This document shows, piece after piece, positions 17,714 through 26,785 of a stretch of 64,000 nucleotides of DNA. The translations under genes were made by a program, and so were the position numbers. Numbering within the stretch: the stretch's first letter is position 1; each line of letters opens with the position of its first letter. Origin of the DNA: Caballeronia mineralivorans PML1(12). GTDB taxonomy: Bacteria; Pseudomonadota; Gammaproteobacteria; Burkholderiales; Burkholderiaceae. The notes under the pieces were generated by a model, which saw nothing but the letters and a program-made list of their open reading frames with translations, searched no databases and was not told the origin of the DNA. The stretch lies in assembly GCF_001028175.1 (NCBI RefSeq), contig NZ_AEJF01000171.1, positions 1-64,000 on the forward strand, written 5' to 3'.

Positions 17714-18930
17714 GGGCGGTTGCTCAAGGTTTGCAAGGCATCGTCGAGCTTGGCGAGGTCATCGTGACTATGCGCTGCGGAAAGCGAAATGCGCAGGCGC
17801 GATGTGCCGACGGGCACGGTCGGCGGCCGGATCGCAGGCACCCACATGCGGTATTCATCGAGTGCTGCGGCAAGCGTCAGCGTCTCTTCATTGCCGCCGA
17901 TAATCAACGGTTGAACCGCTGTATGCGAGTCCACCGGCAGCCATCGCGTGCGCTGCAAAATGGCGCGCGTACTGTCGATGAGCGTCGCCAGATGCGCGCG
18001 CCTTAAGTCACCTTCTTGTCCGCCAATGATCTTCAAGCTAGCCGATACCGCGTGCGCCACCGCCGGCGGCGATGCCGTCGTAAAGATGTACGACCGCGCG
18101 CGCTGCACGAACCATTCGATCACCGTCTCATGCGCGATTACGAACGCGCCGGACACACCTGCTGCCTTGCCCAACGTGCCGACATAAACCAGGTGCGGCG
18201 AGTGCAACGCAGCTTCCGCCAACGCGCCACGGCCTTGCGGGCCGAGCACGCCGAACCCATGCGCATCGTCGACAACGAGCCATGCGCCGTATCGCTCCGC
18301 GACTTCAAGTAGCCGCGCAAGCGGGGCGATATCGCCGTCCATGCTGAACACGGAATCGGTGACGATGATCTTCGTCCCACCCTCATTCACCGATGCATCG
18401 AGCATCGCATCGAGCGCTTCGACATGCGCGTGGGGATAGATGCGAATTTCAGCACGCGACAAGCGTGCGCCATCGATCAGCGATGCATGGTTCAACGCGT
18501 CGCAGAACATCAGCGTGCTGCGGCCGCCGGATGGTCCCACAGCGCCAAGCGTGGTCAGTGTCGCGAGATTTGCCATGTAGCCGGTGCTGAAATACAGCGC
18601 TCGCGCCTGGTCGACGAAACCGCCGGAGAACGCCGCGAGGTCGTCTTCGAGCTTCGCATGGGCGCGCGAATGACCGCCGAGCAGATGCGATCCGCCGCTG
18701 CCTGCGCCGTATTTTTGCGCGCCTTCCGCGAGTGCTTCACGCAGGGTTTCATGTGCCGCGAGCCCAAGATAGTCGTTGCTCGCAAAGCCGATAATCTCGC
18801 GTCCGTCCACCGTCATATGCGCGGCGCACGCGCTGTCGGCGATGCGTCGGCGACGACGCAAACCGTTGCGATCGATATCGGCGAGACCTTGTTTCAATGT
18901 GTCGAAAAGAGCGAACGATGTTTTGCTCAT
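17710..18930 (-). CDS. bioF: 8-amino-7-oxononanoate synthase
   Basis: A 406-residue PLP-dependent enzyme condensing pimeloyl-ACP or pimeloyl-CoA with alanine. [10 protein letters not shown] and [19 protein letters not shown] are the substrate-binding blocks, [16 protein letters not shown] has the PLP-stacking region, and [12 protein letters not shown] the Schiff-base Lys. It overlaps bioA by 4 bp upstream and bioD by 4 bp downstream. Confidence 0.97.
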   Translation of the reverse strand: MSKTSFALFDTLKQGLADIDRNGLRRRRRIADSACAAHMTVDGREIIGFASNDYLGLAAHETLREALAEGAQKYGAGSGGSHLLGGHSRAHAKLEDDLAAFSGGFVDQARALYFSTGYMANLATLTTLGAVGPSGGRSTLMFCDALNHASLIDGARLSRAEIRIYPHAHVEALDAMLDASVNEGGTKIIVTDSVFSMDGDIAPLARLLEVAERYGAWLVVDDAHGFGVLGPQGRGALAEAALHSPHLVYVGTLGKAAGVSGAFVIAHETVIEWFVQRARSYIFTTASPPAVAHAVSASLKIIGGQEGDLRRAHLATLIDSTRAILQRTRWLPVDSHTAVQPLIIGGNEETLTLAAALDEYRMWVPAIRPPTVPVGTSRLRISLSAAHSHDDLAKLDDALQTLSNRP

Positions 18931-20288
18931 GTGGCCTCCGTCAGCGTTGCGTCGAAGACAGTGCGTGTGCGATCGGCGAGCAATCCGAGTTCGTCGTCGC
19001 TGAGAATGTACGGTGGCATCAGATAGACGGCCGTGCCTATTGGCCGCAACAATAGCTCATGTTTCAAGGCCTTTTCGAAGAAACGCCGTGAGAACGTGCG
19101 CGCTTGAGATGGATCTTCGATCACTGCATCGAAGGCGAAAATCGTGCCGCGTTCGCGCAGGTTTTTCACTTGGCGGTGATCTTGAAGCGGACTCAACGCA
19201 GCGCGCAACACGGACGATTTGCGTCGATTTTCTTCAAGCACGTTTGCGCTATCGAAGAGTTCGAGCGTCGCCAAAGCAGCGCGGCACGCAAGCGGATTGC
19301 CCGTGTACGAATGCGAGTGCAGGAAACCTCGCGTCATGTCGTCATCGTAGAAAGCAGCGTAGATTTCATCGCGTGTCAGCACGATGGACAACGGCAAATA
19401 CCCGCCGCTGATCCCCTTCGATAAACACAGGAAATCCGGCCAGATCGCAGCCTGTTCGCACGCGAAGAACGTGCCGCTGCGGCCACAGCCGACGGCAATT
19501 TCATCGGCAATCAAATGCACGCCGTAGTCGTCGCACAGTGCACGCAGGCCCTTCAAATACGAGGGATCGTGCATCGCCATGCCGGCGGCGCACTGCACGA
19601 GCGGCTCCACGATAACGGCGGCGAGCTGCGAGGCTTTGGCATCGAAGAGAGTCTTCATATCGGCGAGCGCGCGCTGTGCGACATCGCGTGCAGTCTCGCC
19701 TTCGCGAGCGCTACGAGCATCCGGCGATGTCACCACGTGCGCATGTCGAATCAGGGGATCGTAGGCGTCCTTGAACAACGCGACATCGGTCACGCCCAGC
19801 GCGCCTATTGTCTCGCCGTGATAGCTGTTGGCAAGGCACACGAACTCGCGCTTCTCCGCGTGGCCGCTGTTGCGCCAGAAGTGGAAGCTCATCTTCAAGG
19901 CAATTTCAACTGCCGATGCGCCATCGGAGGCGAAGAACGCGTGGCCCAGCGTGTGCTGCGTGAGCGCGCTCAAACGTTCGGCAAGCAGGATCGCGGGCTC
20001 GTGCGTGCAGCCGGCGAGCATCGCGTGTTCGAGCGTGTCGAGCTGGTCTTTCAGCGCGGCATTGATGTGAGGATTGGCGTGGCCGAAGAGGTTGACCCAC
20101 CACGAGCTGATGGCATCGAGATAACGCGCTCCATCGTGGTCATAGAGCCACGCGCCCTTGCCGCGCGCGATGGGCACGAGCGGCGTGCGCTCGTGATGTT
20201 TCATTTGCGTACACGGGTGCCATACGGCGCGTAGCGAGCGCACAACCCATTCATCGGGTGCAGGCTTTGGCGGGTTGTTCAGGTTCAA
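18927..20288 (-). CDS. bioA: Adenosylmethionine-8-amino-7-oxononanoate aminotransferase
   Basis: A 453-residue class III PLP aminotransferase that uses SAM as amino donor. [13 protein letters not shown] near residue 65 is diagnostic for Bio[14 protein letters not shown] and [18 protein letters not shown] follow, and [14 protein letters not shown] holds the PLP Lys. I propose a TTG start at 20288: it has GGAG 6 nt upstream and gives the expected N-terminus [14 protein letters not shown], while the earlier Met at 20339 adds a Cys/Pro-rich stretch with no such site. It is the first bio gene; no BioR-like operator was seen, so it may be read from the upstream hydratase promoter. Confidence 0.95.
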   Translation of the reverse strand: MNLNNPPKPAPDEWVVRSLRAVWHPCTQMKHHERTPLVPIARGKGAWLYDHDGARYLDAISSWWVNLFGHANPHINAALKDQLDTLEHAMLAGCTHEPAILLAERLSALTQHTLGHAFFASDGASAVEIALKMSFHFWRNSGHAEKREFVCLANSYHGETIGALGVTDVALFKDAYDPLIRHAHVVTSPDARSAREGETARDVAQRALADMKTLFDAKASQLAAVIVEPLVQCAAGMAMHDPSYLKGLRALCDDYGVHLIADEIAVGCGRSGTFFACEQAAIWPDFLCLSKGISGGYLPLSIVLTRDEIYAAFYDDDMTRGFLHSHSYTGNPLACRAALATLELFDSANVLEENRRKSSVLRAALSPLQDHRQVKNLRERGTIFAFDAVIEDPSQARTFSRRFFEKALKHELLLRPIGTAVYLMPPYILSDDELGLLADRTRTVFDATLTEAT

Positions 20289-20354
20289 AACGACTCCAGG
20301 GGAGCGGCCCGTGATGCACTTAGGCGAGCACTCAGGCAACGCTCCCGATCACAT

Positions 20355-21152
20355 TCAGGCAAGCCACGACGGCTTGCTCTTTTCCAGAAAACTGCGGACA
20401 CCTTCGCGTCCTTCGTCCGAGGCACGAATTCGTGCGATACGCTCGGCGGTGTCCGAGATCAGCGCTTCATCGATCGGTTTCTCCGCCAGATCGACCACGA
20501 GTTGCTTGCACTCGCGCACCGCGTTCGGGCTATTTGCGACGATCGAGGACGCGACCGCATCGACGGCTGCATCTAGCGCTTCCGCTGCAACCACCTGATG
20601 CACGAGGCCGATACGCAGCGCCTCGGCGGCATCGAAACGTTCGGCTGTGACGAAGTATCGATGCGATGCGCGCGCGCCGATTGCGCGGATCACATACGGC
20701 GCGATGGTCGCGGGCATCAACCCAAGCTTCGCCTCCGATAAACAAAAGTGCGCGGATTCCGTGCTGATGGCGATGTCAGCGACTGCGACGAGGCCCATGC
20801 CGCCCGCGTACGCGTCACCCTGCACCCGCGCGATCACCGGCTTTTTGCATGCGTAAATCGTGTTGAGCATAGTGGCGAGGCCGAGTGCATCGGCGCGATT
20901 TTCCGCGTCCGAATAGGCTGCCATGCGCTTCATCCAGTTGAGATCGGCCCCTGCGCAGAACGCGGGGCCGTTCGCGGCAAGCACGATGACGCGGATGGAC
21001 GCATCGTCGGCGAGCGCGCGGAATGCCGCGGTCAATTCGACGATGGTGGCTTCATCGAAGGCGTTGCGTACGTCGGGGCGATCGAGCGTGACGCGCGCCA
21101 CGTGGGCATCGACGGAGACTTTCAGGCGCTGCAGGTTCATTGCATCGGTCAT
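20355..21152 (-). CDS. Enoyl-CoA hydratase family protein, methylglutaconyl-CoA hydratase-like
   Basis: A 265-residue crotonase. AANGPAFCAGADLNWMKRMA is the first oxyanion-hole block, and RVQGDAYAGGMGLVAVADIAI followed by FCLSEAKLGLMPATIAPYV contains the second oxyanion block and the catalytic Glu. ADLNWMKRMAAYS and the SEAKLGL-x(2)-ATIAPYV wording resemble LiuC of isovalerate/leucine degradation, whose product is the substrate of HMG-CoA lyase, also present at 11790. Met at 21152 gives the family N-terminus; the frame is open to a GTG at 21212. It lies 66 bp before bioA on the same strand. Confidence 0.85.
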   Translation of the reverse strand: MTDAMNLQRLKVSVDAHVARVTLDRPDVRNAFDEATIVELTAAFRALADDASIRVIVLAANGPAFCAGADLNWMKRMAAYSDAENRADALGLATMLNTIYACKKPVIARVQGDAYAGGMGLVAVADIAISTESAHFCLSEAKLGLMPATIAPYVIRAIGARASHRYFVTAERFDAAEALRIGLVHQVVAAEALDAAVDAVASSIVANSPNAVRECKQLVVDLAEKPIDEALISDTAERIARIRASDEGREGVRSFLEKSKPSWLA

Positions 21153-21348
21153 GGGGTTTCGCGATGTGCGCGACTCGGTGTTTCGCTGAACGCCAATTAT
21201 CTCTAAATTCACTGCGAGATTCGATTTTGAGCACCTGGATCGAGGCGCGAGGACTGAGATGCGTGAAGCCGATCAACCGTTACCGAGGCTAACTTCGCGC
21301 ATAACGCCTGCTAATTGCACGCTAACGGAGGCTTCTTGGCGGCGAAAT

Positions 21349-21382
21349 GCAAAACGCCGGCATTGGCGGGCCGGCGTTTTTT
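21349..21382 (-). terminator. Terminator of the secreted hydrolase gene, bidirectional
   Basis: AAAACGCCGGC (21351-21361) pairs with GCCGGCGTTTT (21370-21380) over an 8-nt loop. T tracts flank it on both strands. It lies 20 bp beyond the stop of the minus-strand hydrolase gene. Confidence 0.88.
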
Positions 21383-21400
21383 ATCGAAGACCAGGAGGAT

Positions 21401-22642
21401 CTATCGCGATGCAGTCTGCGTCTGGCTAACGTTACGATCATTCCAGACCACCGCGTTATTAACGGCATACAGCCTGCAGGGATCGCTACTCTGCTTCTGA
21501 CAACCCGACAACGCTACCGATATCGGGTCATCGCCCCCTTCCGCCCACGACCACGCACCCGAATCCGATACCGCAAACGCGCGGCTCGAATACTGGTGCA
21601 GGAAGTTTTGGTAACCCTCACGGCCCCTTTCATCGAGGAAAGGCACCGCAGTCACGGTATCCACGCTCGCATAACCCGTCGGTGTCGGCGCTTGCGGCAC
21701 TGAAACTTGATACTGCCGATCCGTCGGCATGCCGATATCGGCCAGGAACGTCTTCACGCGCGGCCACCAGATCGCCACACCATCGCGATCTCCAACCAGC
21801 CGATGCGCATCGTTCTTATACGCGCCGAAGTTGATCATGTCGGCCTTCGCGCCGTGCGCGCTGTAAGACGCGAACATTTCGTCGGGAAGGTTGCCCTCCC
21901 AGACGGAGTCGTTGCTGCCATACATCCACAGCGACGGCAATTTCACATGCTCGCCGTATTCGCCGAATGCACTCGTCAGGTTTTTCTGCCAGCCGGGACA
22001 TTCGTCCTGCCGCAGGCCACCGGAGAAATTGATCAGGCCACGTACGCCCTTGGCCTCCTGCACGTCGCGAGCGCCGTACGCCATGGTGACGAGGCCGCCA
22101 TGCGAAGCGCCCGCCACCACCACATGCTTGGTGTCGACGAACGGTTGCTTCTCCATGTAAGCCACCGTGGCCGCCACGTCGCGCGCCTGCGAAAAACCGT
22201 TAGCTTCGACATTGCAACCGTTGCCGGCGTACTCGCCGCCCGATTCCGCAAAGCCGCGGCGATTCGGCACGACGACCACATAACCGTGACGCACGAATTC
22301 GCGGGCAAACGCGAGCGGACGCGCGCGCGGCTGCTCATGCGCGTTGCCGGGGAGCTTGCCGTGATTGAAGACGATCATCGGGAACGGACCCGCGCCGTCA
22401 GGTTTGAAGATCGTGGTTTCGAGCGTGACGTCGCCAGAAGGGATTTGAATGACAGACTCGTTGAGGCTGGCATCGACGACGGGAAGCGAGGGATCGACCA
22501 CCGGCTGCACCGTGCCGAAGGCGGGCGCATCGAGCTTCGCGTACTGTTGCGCACCCGGGAACGGCTCTGCAAGCGCCGAGGCGGACACCGCCGCGAGCGC
22601 ACACACCATTACACAACCTGACAACACTTGCCGAAATGCCAT
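21401..22642 (-). CDS. Exported alpha/beta hydrolase (dienelactone hydrolase-like)
   Basis: A 413-residue protein with a signal peptide (residues 1-25, cleavage at ALA-EPFP), so probably periplasmic or secreted. FNHGKLPGNAHEQPR is the oxyanion-hole region, VAGASHGGLVTMAYG contains the nucleophile Ser, and a His lies in YKNDAHRLVGD, giving the usual Ser-His pair of prolyl oligopeptidase/dienelactone hydrolases. Cysteines in the first and last third could form disulfides. The substrate is unknown. Met at 22642 is chosen because it starts the signal peptide and has GGTGGAG upstream. It is a single gene with its own terminator. Confidence 0.82.
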   Translation of the reverse strand: MAFRQVLSGCVMVCALAAVSASALAEPFPGAQQYAKLDAPAFGTVQPVVDPSLPVVDASLNESVIQIPSGDVTLETTIFKPDGAGPFPMIVFNHGKLPGNAHEQPRARPLAFAREFVRHGYVVVVPNRRGFAESGGEYAGNGCNVEANGFSQARDVAATVAYMEKQPFVDTKHVVVAGASHGGLVTMAYGARDVQEAKGVRGLINFSGGLRQDECPGWQKNLTSAFGEYGEHVKLPSLWMYGSNDSVWEGNLPDEMFASYSAHGAKADMINFGAYKNDAHRLVGDRDGVAIWWPRVKTFLADIGMPTDRQYQVSVPQAPTPTGYASVDTVTAVPFLDERGREGYQNFLHQYSSRAFAVSDSGAWSWAEGGDDPISVALSGCQKQSSDPCRLYAVNNAVVWNDRNVSQTQTASR

Positions 22643-23006
22643 CCCCGAAACTCCACCCACTTCTCGACCCGGCTGATTTGCAAAAAGCGCGAGCCAGCTT
22701 ATTGTCACGATCCATCGATCCGCGCGTTCGTACCTTTAACTCAGTATCGCTTGGCGGATCGTCAAGTCATGCCCCGAATAGGCACGACAATGGGCTTCAA
22801 TACGCAACACCGACGCGCTGGCTGATATTTGGCTTATGAAACAATGGCTTAATATCATTCGCCAGCGACTGGCGAAAAGCTAGGGTACCCGGACAAAAAG
22901 AACTGGCGCAATTAGAAAGTACCCGCGAGGCACACTAATTTCTGGCGAAAGGAGACGTTAAGGAAATTATTGCCGTCGATGCAGCCAGATCCGTCGCTGC
23001 GACGTT
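22643..23006. other. Intergenic region
   Basis: About 360 bp between the hydrolase start and the YchJ stop. TTCGCCAG/CTGGCGAA (22858-22876) is a short perfect inverted repeat without a T tract on either strand. No gene recognised. Confidence 0.4.
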
Positions 23007-23435
23007 TCAATCGCGAAGATCACCGTCGACATAACGCCACCGGCCGTCGGCATCGCGTTCGAACCGGCTCGTCTCATGTAGCCGGAACGCGCGGCCGCCG
23101 AGCTTGTATCGTGCGACGAATTCAACCTCGGCGTGATCGGCGTCTACCGGCGTGTGGCTTTTTATCTGCAGGCCGAGCCAGCGGGTGGCGGGATCGGCGG
23201 AGGTTTCCAGATCGCGAGGGCAGGTGCGCTCGGCCCAGGTCGCGCGCAAGTACGTCGTGTTGCCAAGCACGTAGGCGGTGTAGCGCGAGCGCATCAGTTC
23301 CATGGCGTTGCCGGCCGCCACAGCGCCTTCTATGAAACGTCCGCAACACTCCGCGTAATCAGGCGGGCGTTTAACGTGAGCGTCGCCCGATCCCGGCGAC
23401 GCTCCGCCGCACGGGCATGGCACGGCTTGCTTCAT
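23007..23435 (-). CDS. YchJ-family zinc-binding protein (UPF0225)
   Basis: A 142-residue protein. The N-terminal CPCGG and the following YAECCGRFI are the SEC-C-like metal-binding motif, and the rest matches the NTF2-like YchJ middle domain (ELMRSRYTAYVLGNTTYLRATW and WLGLQIKSH). Biochemical role is not established. The Met at 23435 overlaps the GST stop by 4 bp and is preferred over an upstream start at 23492 that would lie inside the GST gene. Confidence 0.9.
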   Translation of the reverse strand: MKQAVPCPCGGASPGSGDAHVKRPPDYAECCGRFIEGAVAAGNAMELMRSRYTAYVLGNTTYLRATWAERTCPRDLETSADPATRWLGLQIKSHTPVDADHAEVEFVARYKLGGRAFRLHETSRFERDADGRWRYVDGDLRD

Positions 23436-24040
23436 GCGTCCACGCTCGGCATCTCGATGTGACGCGGTTGCGCTTTCACGCGCGCAAGCCACGCGCGAAT
23501 GGCGGGATATCGCCCGAGGTCGAGGTTCGCTTCATCGGCAACATGGGTGTACGCGTACAACGCAATGTCGGCGATAGTGTATTGCTCATCGACGAAATAC
23601 GTCCGCGTCGCGAGATGCATTTCCATCACGTCGAGCGCGCGGTACGAACCGGCGGTTTTCTCGGGCAAGCGAGGATCGTCTGGATGTTTGACGAACTGAA
23701 GAATGAAGCGCGCAACCGCAACGTTGGGCTCGTGGCTGTATTGCTCGAAGAACATCCATTGCAGGACGCGCGCTCGCGAAAGACGGTCCGTGGGCAGCAA
23801 TGGCGTGCCTTCGGCGAGGTAATAGAGGATCGCATCCGATTCGAACAGGCACGTGTGCTCATCGATTTGCAGAACCGGCACCTTGCCGTTCGGATTCAAC
23901 TGACGAAACGCCTCGGTGCGCGTGGCGCCGTTCATCATGTCCACTTCGTGCCAGACATACGGCCGGTTGAGTTGTTCGAGCGCGAGCCGGACCTTGTAGC
24001 AATTCCCCGACGACGCCATGCCATGCACTTGATACGCCAC
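23432..24040 (-). CDS. Glutathione S-transferase family protein
   Basis: A 202-residue cytosolic GST. The thioredoxin-like N-domain has ASSGNCYKVRLAL at residues 9-21 (Ser/Cys near the thiol site), NPNGKVPVLQID with the cis-Pro, and FESDAILYYLAEG, which binds the glutathione gamma-glutamyl group. The all-helical C-domain ends with TIADIALYAYTHVADE, the conserved Asp cap. The exact class and substrate are not clear. It is in the run that starts with aceK. Confidence 0.9.
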   Translation of the reverse strand: MAYQVHGMASSGNCYKVRLALEQLNRPYVWHEVDMMNGATRTEAFRQLNPNGKVPVLQIDEHTCLFESDAILYYLAEGTPLLPTDRLSRARVLQWMFFEQYSHEPNVAVARFILQFVKHPDDPRLPEKTAGSYRALDVMEMHLATRTYFVDEQYTIADIALYAYTHVADEANLDLGRYPAIRAWLARVKAQPRHIEMPSVDA

Positions 24041-24092
24041 TTCATGTCCTCGCTTGATTGGTTGAAACGTTCACTTGGAAAAGCGCACCCAC

Positions 24093-24770
24093 TCACCACG
24101 CGAGCGGCGTGCCGTCGTATTGCACGAACCTGCCGTTGAATTTCTGGGGGTCCGCAGCCGCCGCCGCAATCACTGCGCGCATGCCGGAAATGCTGTGCGC
24201 CGGATCGATCGCCGCCGACGACCCGCCCATTTCGGTGCGCACCCATCCCGGATGCAACGCGATGCAAGTCGAGCCGCGCGCTTCGAGCGACGTCGCCTTC
24301 AACGCCGCATTCACTGCGGCCTTGCTCGCGCGATACAGCCAGCCCGCTGTCCCGTTCATCTCCGCGATACCGCCCATCTTGCTCGATAGCACCGCGAGCA
24401 CGCCATGGGCGGCGTCGGTGAGGGGGAGCAGGATTGGCATCAGTTGCATCGGGCCGCGGACGTTGGTGTGCATGACCTGATCGAAATCCTCCGGCAGGAC
24501 CGTCTCCACGTGTTCCGTGCGCGGGCCATAAACGCCCGACACGATAATCGCGACATCCAGCTTCTCACCGTCGAGTTGCCAGCCGAGCGCGGCGATCTGC
24601 TCGGGTTGCGTTGTGTCGAGCGAGAAGGTTTTTGCGCCCATCGCGCCAAGCGCTTCCAGCGACGCTGCATCGCGCGCGGTGGCGAGCACGCGCCAGCCGT
24701 CGCGACAATACCCTCGCGCGAATTCGTGGCCGAGTCCGCGCGAGGCGCCCACGATCAATACGGTTTTCAT
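24093..24770 (-). CDS. Short-chain dehydrogenase/reductase
   Basis: A 225-residue classical-type SDR. GASRGLGHEF (residues 8-17) is the Rossmann glycine motif, the catalytic Ser is in LSSKMGG, and YRASKAA gives Tyr-x-x-x-Lys. The short length and the absence of a substrate lid resemble the C-factor/CsgA-like branch. Substrate unknown. It is 22 bp after the thiolase gene and 52 bp before the GST gene. Confidence 0.88.
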   Translation of the reverse strand: MKTVLIVGASRGLGHEFARGYCRDGWRVLATARDAASLEALGAMGAKTFSLDTTQPEQIAALGWQLDGEKLDVAIIVSGVYGPRTEHVETVLPEDFDQVMHTNVRGPMQLMPILLPLTDAAHGVLAVLSSKMGGIAEMNGTAGWLYRASKAAVNAALKATSLEARGSTCIALHPGWVRTEMGGSSAAIDPAHSISGMRAVIAAAAADPQKFNGRFVQYDGTPLAW

Positions 24771-24792
24771 ATCGTTCTCCCGACCTCCAGGT

Positions 24793-25986
24793 CTAAACCA
24801 GTTCGATACCCATCGCCGTCGCTTCCCCGCCGCCGATGCACAAGCTCGCCACGCCGCGCTTCAATCCACGCTGGCGCAGTGCGCCGATCAGCGTAACGAG
24901 AATCCGCGCGCCCGATGCGCCGATCGGATGACCCAGCGCGCACGCGCCGCCGTTGACGTTGACCTTGTCGTGGGGCAAGTCGTGTTCCCGCATCGCGGCC
25001 ATGGCGACGACGGCGAACGCTTCGTTGATCTCGAACAGATCGACTTCGTTCGCACGCCAGCCGTTCTTTTCAAGCAGCTTGCGGATCGCGCCGACGGGCG
25101 CAGTGGTGAACAACGCGGGTTCTTGCGCGAACGTGCTGTGTCCAACCACGCGCGCCAACGGCGTCACGCGGAGCCGCTTTGCAGTGGATGCCCGCATCAT
25201 CACGAGCGCGGCGGCGCCATCGGATATGGAAGATGCGTTCGCCGCCGTTACCGTGCCGTCTTTCGCAAACGCGGGCTTGAGCGTAGAAATCTTCTCGATG
25301 TTTGCCTTGAACGGCTGCTCGTCATGATCGATAACGGTATCGCCCTTGCGTCCCGCCACCGTCACCGGCGCGATTTCCCAGTCGAACGAGCCGTCTTCGT
25401 TCGCCCGTTTCGCGCGCGTGAGCGACTCCACGGCAAACGCATCCTGCGCCTCCCGCGAGAACTTGTACGCCCCCGCGCATTGCTCTGCGAACGCGCCCAT
25501 CAGGCGGCCTTTTTCATACGCATCTTCGAGGCCATCGAGGAACATGTGATCGAGCACCTGGCCGTGGCCCATGCGCATGCCGCCACGCGCTTTCGGCAAC
25601 AGATACGGCGCGTTCGTCATACTTTCCATCCCGCCGGCCACGATCACATCCGCTGAGCCGGCCAGCAACATGTCGTGAGCGAACATGGCGGCGCGCATGC
25701 CGGAGCCGCACATCTTGTTGACCGTGGTGCTGCCGGTGGACAACGGCAGGCCCGCGCCGAGCGCGGCTTGCCGTGCAGGCGCCTGACCGAGTCCCGCAGG
25801 CAGCACGCAACCCATCACGGCTTCTTCGATCTGCTCGGGTTTAAGCCCTGCACGTTCGACGGCGGCGCGGATCGCGACCGCGCCGAGTTGCGGCGCCGTC
25901 ACGCCGGCGAAATCGCCTTGAAAAGCGGCCATCGGCGTACGCGCAGCCGATACGATTACCACGGGGTCATCTGCAAAATCAGTCAT
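24793..25986 (-). CDS. Acetyl-CoA C-acyltransferase (thiolase)
   Basis: A 397-residue thiolase. VNKMCGSGMRA places the acyl-accepting Cys at 93; NVNGGACALGHPIGASGARI carries the catalytic His and SLCIGGGEATAMGIE the second Cys. Either biosynthetic (acetoacetyl-CoA) or degradative use is possible; together with a crotonase and HMG-CoA lyase elsewhere in the window it fits fatty-acid or branched-chain degradation. The start overlaps the carbonic anhydrase stop by 8 bp. Confidence 0.95.
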   Translation of the reverse strand: MTDFADDPVVIVSAARTPMAAFQGDFAGVTAPQLGAVAIRAAVERAGLKPEQIEEAVMGCVLPAGLGQAPARQAALGAGLPLSTGSTTVNKMCGSGMRAAMFAHDMLLAGSADVIVAGGMESMTNAPYLLPKARGGMRMGHGQVLDHMFLDGLEDAYEKGRLMGAFAEQCAGAYKFSREAQDAFAVESLTRAKRANEDGSFDWEIAPVTVAGRKGDTVIDHDEQPFKANIEKISTLKPAFAKDGTVTAANASSISDGAAALVMMRASTAKRLRVTPLARVVGHSTFAQEPALFTTAPVGAIRKLLEKNGWRANEVDLFEINEAFAVVAMAAMREHDLPHDKVNVNGGACALGHPIGASGARILVTLIGALRQRGLKRGVASLCIGGGEATAMGIELV

Positions 25987-26764
25987 GTTTCAGCTCCTTG
26001 ATAACACCTTCCACGATAGCGGGGACATCGCCCAGACGCGCTGCATCGGCGGCGAGCACGTCGTTCTCCGAGGAATGGGCACCACCGCGCGCCAGCGCCG
26101 CGATGCATCGTTGGTAAGCAGGCTCGACTTGGTCGGTGTCGCTGATCATCATGCCCATGTTGCGCACCCGGCCGTCGTGCACGCCGTAGGTCCAGCCATG
26201 CACGGTGATCTCCTGGCCACGCGCCCAAGCGTCTTTCAGGATGGTCGTATGGCATACGTTCACCGTCTGTTCGATGGTGTTCAGCTCCACCAGCCGACGA
26301 TTCCGCGCAACGCCCATCGGCCATTCATCGAGTAGCGCGGAGTGTTTATCGCGCACGTCTTCCACGTGACGCAGCCAGTTATCGGCGAGGCCCACGCGCC
26401 GACCCACAAGCGCCGCGCCCACGCCGGAACAGCCGTAGTGCCCGACCACCATGATGTGCTTCACCTTCAGCAAGTCGACGGCGAACTGGATCACGGACAG
26501 GCAGTTGAGGTCCGAGTGAACGACCACGTTTGCGATGTTCCTGTGCACGAACACCTCACCCGGCGGCAAACCGATGATCTGATTCGCCGGCACGCGTGAG
26601 TCGGAGCAGCCGATCCACAGATACTCCGGCGCTTGCTGATGCGCGAGGCGGGAGAAATATTCGGCGTCTTCCGAGAGCTTGCGCTCGACCCACGCGAGGT
26701 TGTTGTCGAACAGGTGCGAGAGCGGATTGTTGTCGGGGCTTTCAGGGTTGTCGATGTTGGGCAT
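25979..26764 (-). CDS. can: Beta-class carbonic anhydrase
   Basis: A 261-residue cytoplasmic zinc enzyme that interconverts CO2 and bicarbonate. Zinc ligands are Cys53 (GCSDSR), His109 and Cys112 (GHYGCSG), with the Asp55-Arg57 dyad in SDSR. Length is somewhat above the 220 residues of E. coli Can because of a C-terminal extension of about 35 residues. It lies 21 bp after aceK and overlaps the thiolase start, so it is co-transcribed with both. Confidence 0.95.
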   Translation of the reverse strand: MPNIDNPESPDNNPLSHLFDNNLAWVERKLSEDAEYFSRLAHQQAPEYLWIGCSDSRVPANQIIGLPPGEVFVHRNIANVVVHSDLNCLSVIQFAVDLLKVKHIMVVGHYGCSGVGAALVGRRVGLADNWLRHVEDVRDKHSALLDEWPMGVARNRRLVELNTIEQTVNVCHTTILKDAWARGQEITVHGWTYGVHDGRVRNMGMMISDTDQVEPAYQRCIAALARGGAHSSENDVLAADAARLGDVPAIVEGVIKELKHD

Positions 26765-26785
26765 GGCATTCAGTGCGGATAGGTT

